Shown: positions 9,701 to 17,121 of the stretch, in pieces
Position numbering within the stretch: the first letter of the stretch is position 1
Layout: each line of letters begins with the position of its first letter
Assembly: GCF_034044715.1 (NCBI RefSeq)
Contig: NZ_JAXCLW010000001.1
Coordinates: 1,178,001-1,242,000 of the forward strand
Direction of reading: 5' to 3'
Length of the DNA stretch: 64,000 bases
Source: Dongia_B soli
GTDB lineage: Bacteria; Pseudomonadota; Alphaproteobacteria; Dongiales; Dongiaceae
Notes under the pieces: generated by a model
The model's database searches: none
What the model was told of the DNA's origin: nothing
The model's input: the letters and a program-made list of their open reading frames with translations, nothing else
Program-made: the position numbers and the translations under genes

Positions 9701-11622
9701 ATATCCAGTCGGTCGATTATAGCTGCGTCGGCGTCGGCGACATGTCGGGCGACGTCTTTGGCAATGGCATGCTGCTCTCAAGGCACACGCAGCTCGTCGG
9801 CGCCTTCAACCACATGCATATCTTCGTCGATCCCAATCCGGATGTCGCGGCCAGCTTCCGCGAGCGTGAGCGGCTGTTCAACCTTCCGCGATCGACCTGG
9901 GCGGATTACGACAGCAAACTGGTTTCAGCTGGTGGCGGCATCTATGAGCGCAAGGCGAAGTCGATCAAATTGTCGCCGGAAGCGCGGGCACGCTTCGGCA
10001 TCAGCAAGGAAAGCGTGACGCCGAACGAGCTGATCCAGGCCATGCTGAAGGCCGAAGTCGACCTGCTCTGGCTGGGCGGTATTGGCACCTATGTGAAGGC
10101 CGGGGATGAAACCCATGCGGAGGTGGGCGACCGGGCCAATGATGCGATCCGCATCAATGCCGATCAGCTGCGCTGCAAGGTGGTGGGCGAGGGCGCCAAT
10201 CTTGGCTTTACCCAGCGCGGCCGTATTGAAGCGGGTCTCGCCGGCAAGTGCATCAATACCGATGCGCTGGACAATTCCGCCGGCGTCGATACGTCGGACC
10301 ACGAGGTCAATATCAAGATCCTGCTGAATGAGGCGGTCGCCAATGGTGACCTCACCATGAAGCAGCGCGATAAATTGCTGGCTGACATGACCGACGAAGT
10401 GGGCAATCTGGTTCTGCGCGACAATTATCTGCAAAGCCAGGCGATCAGCATTGCCGAATATCAAAGCTTCCGCTTGCTGGACCAGCAGGGCCGGTTCATG
10501 CGCGGCCTTGAGCGGGCCGGCCGGCTCGACCGGGCAATCGAATTCCTGCCGGATGACGAGACTATGCGCCTGCGGCTCAGCCAGCGCCTCGGCCTGACCC
10601 GGCCGGAACTTTCGGTGCTGCTGGCCTATGCCAAGAACTCGCTTTATGACGAGTTGCTGCCGTCAGATCTCCCGGATGATCCGCAACTGGCTGATGATCT
10701 CATCACCTACTTTCCGCGGCCGCTGCAAAAATCCTATCGCGAGCAGATCGAGCAGCATCGTCTGCGGCGGGAAATCATCGCCACGGTGGTGACCAATTCG
10801 CTGGTCAATCGCATGGGCGCCACTTTCGCCCATGTGATGAAGGAAAAGACTGGGCAGAGCGCTTCGGCCATTGCGCGCGCCTATACCATTACGCGCAGCG
10901 CCTTCAAGCTGCGTGAGGTGTGGAGCGGCGTCGAGGCGCTGGATAACAAAGTCGATGCCAAAGTGCAGACCGACATGCTGCTGACGGTCGGCAATCTCGC
11001 CGACCAGGCAACGCTCTGGTTCCTGCGCAACGGTCAGCATCCGCTGAATATCGCCGCCAATGTCGCCGCGACCGAACCCTCATTGGCGGCCCTGGAAGCG
11101 GCCTTGCCAACGATCGTCTCACCGGCTGATCAGGCGGAAATCAGTCGCCGCCTGAATGATCTCACGGCCCAGAACGTACCGGCGGATCTGGCGCGGCGTG
11201 TGGCACAGCTCGCCCTGATGATGCCGGCACTGGATATCGTGCGGATCGCTGCCGATCTGCAGATCAAGGTCGAAGAGGTCGGCCAGACCTATTTCGCCAT
11301 CGGCGATCAGTTCTATCTCGACTGGTTGCGCAGTGGGGCGAAGTCGCTGATCGGCGACAGCCATTGGCAGCGCCTGGCGGTCTTCGCCATCATCGAGGAT
11401 CTCTACGGTCACCAGCGCGAATTGACGACGGTGATCCTGAAGGGCGGCCAGGAAGCCAAGCCGAAGCTGACAGGCCAGCCGGCGATCGATCACTGGCGCG
11501 AGGCCCGAGGTGCAGTTCTCGGCCGGGCCGACAGTCTCTTTGCCGACCTCAAACAAGCGGCCAAGCTGGAACTGGCAATGCTGGCCGTTGCCAACCGCAC
11601 CCTGCGCAGCCTGATCGCCTGA
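6796..11622 (+). CDS. gdhB: NAD-specific glutamate dehydrogenase, large type
   Basis: A 1608-residue protein of the very large NAD-glutamate dehydrogenase class (GDH160/180). It oxidises glutamate to 2-oxoglutarate and ammonium with NAD+, feeding glutamate catabolism. The N-terminal half contains ACT-like regulatory segments (for example DNNFTFLGYREYTF near residue 220). The catalytic core starts near residue 800 with GGKVARGGIRWSDRREDFRT and the substrate-lysine region MKAQMVKNAVIVPVGSKGGF, followed by the nucleotide-binding part with KVVGEGANLGFTQRGR. The ATG at 6796 (MKADKLKLQL) is chosen because family-like sequence begins there; a GAGGGCAG lies upstream. It is monocistronic and ends at the hairpin shared with acs. 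Confidence 0.95.
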   Translation: MKADKLKLQLIDDVVHFVNDRIERNRVPLVESFIRQFYANVPQHDLADQNPEDLFCAALSLWNFAAKRPANGAKVRVFNPKQDEHGWDIGHSIVEIVNDDMPFLVDSVNAELNRQDVGVHLVIHPVMRVERDAKGQLVSLGKADAPAESIMQLHVTQIGDAARCGQIRERIEVILKDVRLAVQDWPQMKARLDEVIEDIAKRKLPMPKEEVSEIVDFLRWAGDNNFTFLGYREYTFSGEGEQVSYRIQESASLGILRDFNTRVFDGIRNRDNMPPDVRNFIRQPNLMMVTKANLRSTVHRNSYLDTIGVKFFDKKGEVAGERLFAGLFTSIAYNRSPWQIPLLRRKVENITRRAGFDPDSHDGKALAHILDTYPRDELFQSAEDELMETALGILHLQERQRVALFARRDPYERFVSCLVYLPRDMLNTALRLRIGAVLSKGFNGQITASYVHVGDGPLARLQYIVNTTPGEVPAVDLKELEDEVAEASRSWRDKLHDALVEAKGEAKGIGLLRRFGDAFPAGYEEFFSAYNAVHDIDRIEEALQRTAPALNLYRPIEVPANELHLKLYKSGEKIALSTVLPSLENFGLKVISENPFEVRPHGGETPVWIHDFVMATADGAEVDISQIRDQFQEAYAKIWGGEMEDDGFNRLIITAGLAWRDITLLRAYCKYLRQAAIAFSQAYMEATLNGNPQITRNIVKLFHIELDPGYIGDRKTVSEQIVAEIQKQLDAVSNLDEDRILRRFLNAVQSTLRTNFFQRAADGGVKEYLSFKLDSHNIEDLPLPRPMVEVFVYSPRAEAIHLRGGKVARGGIRWSDRREDFRTEVLGLMKAQMVKNAVIVPVGSKGGFVVKRPPQTTDRDVVMAEVIYCYKTLMRGLLDITDNLVGGKVVPPGDVVRRDGDDPYLVVAADKGTATFSDIANGVSRDYGFWLDDAFASGGSAGYDHKKMGITARGAWESVKRHFREIGLDIQSVDYSCVGVGDMSGDVFGNGMLLSRHTQLVGAFNHMHIFVDPNPDVAASFRERERLFNLPRSTWADYDSKLVSAGGGIYERKAKSIKLSPEARARFGISKESVTPNELIQAMLKAEVDLLWLGGIGTYVKAGDETHAEVGDRANDAIRINADQLRCKVVGEGANLGFTQRGRIEAGLAGKCINTDALDNSAGVDTSDHEVNIKILLNEAVANGDLTMKQRDKLLADMTDEVGNLVLRDNYLQSQAISIAEYQSFRLLDQQGRFMRGLERAGRLDRAIEFLPDDETMRLRLSQRLGLTRPELSVLLAYAKNSLYDELLPSDLPDDPQLADDLITYFPRPLQKSYREQIEQHRLRREIIATVVTNSLVNRMGATFAHVMKEKTGQSASAIARAYTITRSAFKLREVWSGVEALDNKVDAKVQTDMLLTVGNLADQATLWFLRNGQHPLNIAANVAATEPSLAALEAALPTIVSPADQAEISRRLNDLTAQNVPADLARRVAQLALMMPALDIVRIAADLQIKVEEVGQTYFAIGDQFYLDWLRSGAKSLIGDSHWQRLAVFAIIEDLYGHQRELTTVILKGGQEAKPKLTGQPAIDHWREARGAVLGRADSLFADLKQAAKLELAMLAVANRTLRSLIA

Positions 11623-11650
11623 TCGGTTCGCCAATATTCAGTCCAAGCAA

Positions 11651-11679
11651 GTCGGGCGGAAGCACTGCTTCCGCCCGAC
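11651..11679. terminator. Bidirectional hairpin terminator between gdhB and acs
   Basis: A perfect 14-bp stem with a one-base centre (GTCGGGCGGAAGCA / TGCTTCCGCCCGAC) lies between the convergent stops of gdhB and acs. There is no long T-run on either side (TCATTT to the right), so termination may be weak or factor-assisted. Confidence 0.7.
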
Positions 11680-11703
11680 TCATTTGGGATATGCCGGTAC
11701 GGC

Positions 11704-13644
11704 TCAGCCGCGATTCATCCGGTTATCGACCAGATTCTGCACCACGCTGGGATCGGCCAGGGTCGAGATGTCGCCGAGATTGCCGGAATCATTCTCAGCA
11801 ATCTTGCGCAGGATGCGACGCATGATCTTGCCGGAACGGGTTTTCGGCAGGCCGGGCGCCCATTGCAGCAGATCGGGGCTGGCGATCGGGCCGATCTCCT
11901 TGCGCACCCATTGCACCAGTTCCTTGCGCAACTCCTCGGTCGGCGCCACGCCGGCATTGAGGGTCACATAGGCGTAGATGCCCTGGCCCTTGATGTCATG
12001 CGGATAGCCGACCACGGCGGCTTCCGCCACATCCTTATGGGCGACCAGCGCGCTTTCCACTTCGGCGGTGCCCATGCGGTGGCCCGACACATTGAGCACG
12101 TCGTCGACCCGGCCGGTGATCCAGTAATAGCCGTCTTCGTCGCGGCGGCAGCCATCGCCGGTGAAGTATTTGCCGGGATAGGTGCGGAAATAGGTTTCGG
12201 CGAAGCGTTTGTGATCGCCATAGACCGACCGCATCTGGCCCGGCCAGGAATCGGCAAGGCAAAGATTGCCTTCGCAGGCGCCGCTCAGCACCTTGCCTTC
12301 GGCATCGACGATTTCCGGCTGGATGCCGAACAGGGGCAGCGTCGCCGAGCCGGGCTTCAATTCGGTGGCGCCGGGCAGCGGCGAGATCAGAATGCCGCCG
12401 GTCTCAGTCTGCCACCAGGTATCGACGATCGGACATTTCTTTTTGCCGACCACACGGTGGTACCACAGCCAAGCTTCCGGATTGATCGGCTCGCCGACCG
12501 ATCCCAGCAGACGCAGGCTGGAGAGGTTGCACTTTTCGACCGGTGCTTCGCCCTCGCGCATCAATGCCCGGATGGCGGTCGGCGCGGTATAGAAGGTGTT
12601 GACCTTGTGCTTGTCGCAGACCTGCCAGAAGCGCGAGGCGTCGGGATAATTCGGCACGCCTTCGAACATCAGGGTGGTGGCGCCATTGGCGAGCGGGCCA
12701 TAGACGATATAACTGTGGCCGGTGACCCAGCCGACATCGGCCGTGCACCAATAGATATCGCCGTCGTGATAATCGAAGACATATTGATGGCTGATCGCGG
12801 CATAGACCAGATAGCCACCTGTCGTATGCAGCACGCCTTTCGGTTTGCCGGTGGAGCCGGAGGTATAGAGGATGAACATCGGATCTTCAGCGCCCATCTC
12901 CGCCGGCGTGCAATAGGCCGGCACTTTCGCCGCGGCCTCATGCCACCAGATGTCGCGATCGGCATGCCAGTCGATCTTGCCGCCGGTGCGACGGACCACC
13001 AGCACGGAGGCAACGCTGGGACAGTGCTGCAGGGCGATATCGACATTGGCTTTCAGCGGAATCTTGCGGCCGCCGCGCACGCCTTCATCGGCGGTGATGA
13101 CGATGTTGGAATCGCAGTCCTGGATACGGTTGGCGAGGCTATCGGGGGAGAAGCCGCCGAACACCACCGAATGGATGGCGCCGATTCGGGTGCAAGCCAG
13201 CATGGCATAGGCGGCTTCCGGGATCATCGGCATATAGATGGTGATGCGGTCGCCGCGTTTGGCGCCGGCCGCTTTCAGCACATTGGCCATGCGGCAGACC
13301 TGCTCATGCAGCTCCGCATAGGTGATGTGTTTCGATTCGCTGGGATCGTCGCCTTCCCAGATGATGGCGGTCTGCTGCGCGCGGTCGGCGAGATGGCGGT
13401 CAATGCAATTGGCAGAAACGTTCAGCGTGCCGTCGTGATACCAGCGGATGCGAACCTCACCGGTATAATCGACGTCCTTCACTTGCGTATAGGGACGGAC
13501 CCAGTCGAGCCGACGCCCCTGTTCCCCCCAGAAGCCCGCCGGATCCTGGATCGACTGCGCATACATCTTTTGATACTGCGCTTCGTCCACCCAGGCTTTC
13601 TTGCGCCAGGCTTCCGAAACAGGAAAAACGTTACTCTCGCTCAT
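11704..13644 (-). CDS. acs: Acetyl-CoA synthetase
   Basis: A 646-residue AMP-forming acetate-CoA ligase, activating acetate via acetyl-AMP to acetyl-CoA. Landmarks: the phosphate-binding loop YTSGSTGKPKG (about residues 258-270), the Trp-containing acyl pocket DTWWQTETGG, the hinge region ITGRVDDVLNVSGHRMGTAEVE, and the C-terminal PKTRSGKIMRR, whose Lys is the regulatory acetylation site in this family. Length equals that of the enteric enzyme. It is transcribed alone toward gdhB. Confidence 0.96.
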   Translation of the reverse strand: MSESNVFPVSEAWRKKAWVDEAQYQKMYAQSIQDPAGFWGEQGRRLDWVRPYTQVKDVDYTGEVRIRWYHDGTLNVSANCIDRHLADRAQQTAIIWEGDDPSESKHITYAELHEQVCRMANVLKAAGAKRGDRITIYMPMIPEAAYAMLACTRIGAIHSVVFGGFSPDSLANRIQDCDSNIVITADEGVRGGRKIPLKANVDIALQHCPSVASVLVVRRTGGKIDWHADRDIWWHEAAAKVPAYCTPAEMGAEDPMFILYTSGSTGKPKGVLHTTGGYLVYAAISHQYVFDYHDGDIYWCTADVGWVTGHSYIVYGPLANGATTLMFEGVPNYPDASRFWQVCDKHKVNTFYTAPTAIRALMREGEAPVEKCNLSSLRLLGSVGEPINPEAWLWYHRVVGKKKCPIVDTWWQTETGGILISPLPGATELKPGSATLPLFGIQPEIVDAEGKVLSGACEGNLCLADSWPGQMRSVYGDHKRFAETYFRTYPGKYFTGDGCRRDEDGYYWITGRVDDVLNVSGHRMGTAEVESALVAHKDVAEAAVVGYPHDIKGQGIYAYVTLNAGVAPTEELRKELVQWVRKEIGPIASPDLLQWAPGLPKTRSGKIMRRILRKIAENDSGNLGDISTLADPSVVQNLVDNRMNRG

Positions 13645-14216
13645 ACCCTAAAGACTCCCCGCCCATGTGTTGAAGATAGGATGCGGTTCCATTAATTTTT
13701 CTTGCAGACCGCATATCCGATCCGCGCGCCGACGGCACGGCGATGCCGCGAACGCATTGCGATGCAGCGATTATCCACAAAAAGCGTCGTCACTGACAAG
13801 CCTCACGCGCAAGTTGTCTATCGGAAGACCAAGCCTCTCTTCCCTACGGTAATCGGTGTAAGTGCCCGTCGACGAGAACGACCGGCGATTGTGACAGATT
13901 ACGATGAAGGGCGTTTCCGGACATGGCGCGGGCTTTGGACATCCGGACCGCCTTTGATTGCGCCCCCAAAAGGCTTGCCGGACCCGAAGCGAGGTCGGCC
14001 TGGCCGCCAATGGTGCCTCCAGCGGCGTTGGCCTCCCCGATTATTGCGGCGGCGCTGAGCGGCGTCTGGAATTTGCTTTACGGTGCGATCGGGGGCAAGA
14101 GCCATCCATCCGCCGCGGATCCTCAGCTGGGCACGGCGTCTCGGCGAAAACTTTTGAGTCACATCACCATGTCGGTTGGCTGCCCGGCTGCAGAGGCAGC
14201 CGGGCGATTGCAAGCA
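13645..14216. other. 572-base intergenic region with one DnaA-box sequence
   Basis: No convincing gene is seen in either strand; open frames here lack start signals and conserved-looking sequence. It is the upstream region of acs. TTATCCACA, a perfect DnaA box, occurs once at 13771-13779. No second box, AT-rich unwinding element or GATC cluster is seen, so there is no case for an origin. Confidence 0.5.
14182..14205 (-). terminator. Hairpin after EVE-domain gene
   Basis: GCCCGGCTGC / GCAGCCGGGC form a 10-bp stem with a four-base loop (AGAG), 12 bases beyond the stop of the leftward EVE gene. There is no T-run, as with the other chromosomal hairpins in this window. Confidence 0.55.
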
Positions 14217-14630
14217 TCAGCCCTTGACGCCGCCCATGGCGCAAATTTTCTTCCATTGCGGCGCGGTGATCGGCATGACGCTGAGGCGCGACTGGCGGAT
14301 CAGTGCGATATCTTCCAGCTCCGGCGTCTGCTTGATCTCGGCTAGCGTGACCGGCTTTTTCAACGGCATGACCGGCGCGACATCGACCATGCCGAAGCGG
14401 CCGCTTTCATCGGTGTGATCGGGGTAATATTCCTTGACCACTTCGCAGATGCCGACGATCTCCAATCCTTCATTGGAATGATAGAAGAAGACGCGGTCGC
14501 CGTTCTTCATGGCCTTTAGGTTGTTGGAAGCCTGATAATTGCGAACGCCGTTCCAGAAGGTTTTCTTATCCTTGACCAACTGGTCCCAGGAATATTTGAA
14601 CGGTTCTGACTTCACCAGCCAGTGATTCAT
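14217..14630 (-). CDS. EVE domain-containing protein
   Basis: A 137-residue single-domain EVE protein of the PUA-like superfamily. The start MNHWLVKSEPFKYSWDQL, then WNGVRNYQASNNLKAMK-GDRVFFYHS, and the C-terminal LSVMPITAPQWKKI match this family. EVE domains bind modified bases in nucleic acids; the physiological target of the stand-alone form is not established. It lies in an apparent leftward operon tsaD - yciI-like - EVE, with gaps of 24 and 27 bases. Confidence 0.9.
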   Translation of the reverse strand: MNHWLVKSEPFKYSWDQLVKDKKTFWNGVRNYQASNNLKAMKNGDRVFFYHSNEGLEIVGICEVVKEYYPDHTDESGRFGMVDVAPVMPLKKPVTLAEIKQTPELEDIALIRQSRLSVMPITAPQWKKICAMGGVKG

Positions 14631-14654
14631 GTCGTCCCCCGATGATACCGGTGA

Positions 14655-14936
14655 TTACTGCGGAAAAGCCTTGCGGAAAGGCCGTACCGTCACGGATTGA
14701 AACAGATTGGCCTTGGTGTAGGGATCGGCGGCGAGGAAGCGATCGACGGCGGCGCGGTCGGCCATCTCGACTACCAGCAGGCTGCCAATCATGGTCGCGC
14801 CGTCATCGCTCAGCATCGGGCCAGCCAGCAGCAATTGATCGTTATGCGCCTTCAGGTGCTCGGCATGGGCGGGACGGTTGCTGGCGCGGACCTCCGTATG
14901 GTTCGGCTTGTCCAGGCAGTAAATGGCGAACTGCAT
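14655..14936 (-). CDS. YciI family protein
   Basis: A 93-residue dimeric alpha-beta barrel protein of the YciI group. It has the family pattern FAIYCLDKPNH, R-x-x-RPAHAEHLKA with the conserved His, GPML-DD--T--GSLLVVE and the C-terminal DPYTKANLFQSVTVRPF. The role of such proteins is not defined beyond a possible small-molecule-binding or dechlorinase-like fold. Downstream of tsaD in the same direction. Confidence 0.9.
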   Translation of the reverse strand: MQFAIYCLDKPNHTEVRASNRPAHAEHLKAHNDQLLLAGPMLSDDGATMIGSLLVVEMADRAAVDRFLAADPYTKANLFQSVTVRPFRKAFPQ

Positions 14937-14963
14937 TTGATGGGTCTCCTCTAGGAATGACGC

Positions 14964-16025
14964 TTACGCTTTAACACCGGCACCGCTCAGCGGCGCTGCG
15001 GTCTGATCCAGCGGCCAGCGGGGACGGGGCGCGAAATCTAGGGGGCTGCTGTCGCCCAGACGCAGTCGCTCCAATCCGGCCCAGGCGATCATCGCGGCAT
15101 TGTCGGTGCACAATTTGCCCGGCGGTGCCAGCAGCGCCAGGTCGGCCGCTGCCGCGATCTCGCTCAGGCGCTGGCGCAAGGCGGCATTGGCGGCGACGCC
15201 GCCGGCGACGACCAGAGCCGTCAGATCGGGCGTCGTCTCGCGTGCCATGCGCACAGCCTGCCGCGTGCGGTCGGCCAGCGAATCTATAGCGGCCAGTTGG
15301 AAACCAGCGGCGAGATTGGCCTGCGCATTCGCATCGAACTGCCCGGCGGCGCGCAGGGCATCGACCCGCTGGCGCAAGGCGGTCTTCAAGCCGCTGAAAG
15401 AAAAATTGCAATCGGCACGGCCCTTCATAGGCCGCGGCAAATCGAGCACCGGCGCGGTCGCCGCCTTGGCGGCCCGCTCGACCGCCGGACCGCCGGGATA
15501 GCCCAGGCCGAGAAGTTTTGCTGCCTTGTCGAATGCCTCGCCCACGGCATCGTCGATCGTGGCGCCAAGCCGGCGATAGCGACCGACGCCTTCGACGACC
15601 AGCAACTGGCAATGTCCGCCGGAAACCAGCAGCAGCAGATAGGGGAATGCGACATTATCGGTCAGCCGCGCTGTTAAGGCATGGCCTTCCAGATGATTGA
15701 CCGCGATGAAGGGCTTGCGGTGGACGGCGGCGATGGCCTTGGCGGTCATGGCGCCGACGATGACGCCGCCGATCAGACCTGGGCCGCCGGTGGCGACAAC
15801 GCCGTCCAGCGCATCGAAGCCGATACCGGCTTCCCGCATCGCTGCCTCGATCAATTTATCGAGATGATCGAGATGGCTGCGCGCTGCCACTTCCGGCACC
15901 ACACCGCCGAAGGGGCGGTGCTCGTCCAGTTGCGACAGGACAAGATTGGCGCGGATTCGCCGATCGCTATCGACCACCGCCGCCGCTGTTTCGTCACAAC
16001 TGGATTCAATGCCCAACACGATCAT
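14964..16025 (-). CDS. tsaD: tRNA threonylcarbamoyladenosine synthase subunit TsaD
   Basis: A 353-residue Kae1/TsaD protein, which with TsaB and TsaE transfers threonylcarbamoyl to A37 of tRNAs reading ANN codons. It starts MIVLGIESSCDETAAAVV, carries the metal-binding HLEGHALTARL motif (His about residues 109 and 113), LLVSGGHCQLL and CTDNAAMIAWAG. An in-frame Met seven codons upstream (16046) is less likely, since the family starts at the chosen Met. It is divergent from hemC and heads a three-gene leftward operon. Confidence 0.95.
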   Translation of the reverse strand: MIVLGIESSCDETAAAVVDSDRRIRANLVLSQLDEHRPFGGVVPEVAARSHLDHLDKLIEAAMREAGIGFDALDGVVATGGPGLIGGVIVGAMTAKAIAAVHRKPFIAVNHLEGHALTARLTDNVAFPYLLLLVSGGHCQLLVVEGVGRYRRLGATIDDAVGEAFDKAAKLLGLGYPGGPAVERAAKAATAPVLDLPRPMKGRADCNFSFSGLKTALRQRVDALRAAGQFDANAQANLAAGFQLAAIDSLADRTRQAVRMARETTPDLTALVVAGGVAANAALRQRLSEIAAAADLALLAPPGKLCTDNAAMIAWAGLERLRLGDSSPLDFAPRPRWPLDQTAAPLSGAGVKA

Positions 16026-16117
16026 GGGCTCACCGACCTGCGGCATTTTGACCGCGCGAAAGGTTGCAATCCACCGCCGCGACCGCTAAGTCACTGGAAG
16101 CGATGGTGAGGGTAGTT

Positions 16118-17110
16118 ATGGCGGGTTCGGACCCAATCGGCAAGCCAGAGGACACTTCCCGGCCGGACACTTTCGGCACGGTCAGGTTGCGGATCGGCAC
16201 GCGCGGTTCGCCACTGGCGCTGATTCAAGCGGAAGAAACCAAGGCGCGACTCATCGCCGCCCATGCGGATTTCGATGCTGGGGCCATCGAGATCGTCGCC
16301 ATCAAAACCACCGGCGATCAAATTCAAGACCGGGTGCTGTCCGAAATCGGCGGCAAGGGGCTGTTCACCAAGGAAATCGAGGAGGCCCTGTTCGAGGGCC
16401 GCATCGACATCGCCGTGCATTCGATGAAGGATGTGCCGACGATGCTGCCGGAAGGGCTGGAGATCGCCTGTCTTTTGCCGCGGGAGGATCCGCGCGATGC
16501 GCTGATTGGCAAAGGCGCCGACAGTATCGCCGCTTTGCCGCAAAATGCCATTATCGGCACGGCCTCCTTGCGTCGTCAGGCGCAACTCCGGGCGCTGCGG
16601 CCCGACCTGCAGATCGTTCCCTTGCGCGGCAATGTCGGTACGCGGCTGACGAAATTGGAACGCGGCGATGCGGATGCGACCTTGCTGGCGCTGGCCGGAT
16701 TGAAGCGTCTCGGCCGTGCCGATATCGCCACGGCCATTTTATCGGTCGACGAAATGCTGCCTGCCGTGGCACAGGGCGCGATCGGCATCGAATGCCGCAG
16801 CGATGATGCTGCCACCAAAGCGCTGCTTGCGCCGATCCATCATGCACCGACGGCGATCCGCGTGGCGGCGGAACGCGCTTGCCTGGCAACCTTGGAAGGA
16901 TCATGCCGGACACCGATCGCCGTTTATGCCGAATTAAACGGCGATCAATTGCATCTGCGCGCTTTACTGGCGGCGCCCGATGGCAGCCGCGTTCTGCGCG
17001 ACGAGCGGCGCGGTCCGGCTGCCGATGCGGTTGCGCTCGGCCGTGCGGCGGGTGAAAACCTGCTGGCGCAGCAGGCGACGATCGCCGTCACCACAGCTCA
17101 TTCATCCTGA
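16118..17110 (+). CDS. hemC: Hydroxymethylbilane synthase
   Basis: A 330-residue porphobilinogen deaminase that joins four porphobilinogens to hydroxymethylbilane in the cytoplasm. It contains RIGTRGSPLALIQAE, the catalytic GGKGLFTKEIEEALFEGRIDIAVHSMKDVPT with the key Asp, and LEGSCRTPIAVYAE, whose Cys (about residue 263) anchors the dipyrromethane cofactor. The ATG at 16118 is preceded by GAGGGTAG; earlier in-frame Met codons lack such a site. First gene of hemC-hemD/mic60-hemY, with 11 bases to the next gene. Confidence 0.96.
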   Translation: MAGSDPIGKPEDTSRPDTFGTVRLRIGTRGSPLALIQAEETKARLIAAHADFDAGAIEIVAIKTTGDQIQDRVLSEIGGKGLFTKEIEEALFEGRIDIAVHSMKDVPTMLPEGLEIACLLPREDPRDALIGKGADSIAALPQNAIIGTASLRRQAQLRALRPDLQIVPLRGNVGTRLTKLERGDADATLLALAGLKRLGRADIATAILSVDEMLPAVAQGAIGIECRSDDAATKALLAPIHHAPTAIRVAAERACLATLEGSCRTPIAVYAELNGDQLHLRALLAAPDGSRVLRDERRGPAADAVALGRAAGENLLAQQATIAVTTAHSS

Positions 17111-17121
17111 GAGGGCAGCGC

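Noticed and set aside
11863..13695. 610-codon open frame antisense to acs
   Set aside because: It mirrors the acs codon pattern in a GC-rich genome; its protein looks like no family, while acs is unmistakable.
13771..13779. DnaA box as sign of a chromosomal origin
   Set aside because: A single box without further boxes or AT-rich element; neighbours are not typical origin markers apart from heme genes at a distance.
13923..14345. Plus-strand frame upstream of and into the EVE gene
   Set aside because: No ribosome-binding site; half of it is antisense to the EVE gene.
14541..14555. GCGAACGCCGTTCCA in the EVE gene as a chromosomal copy of the 15-bp palindrome
   Set aside because: Two mismatches break one arm; it encodes the conserved WNGVRNY motif, so protein constraint explains it.
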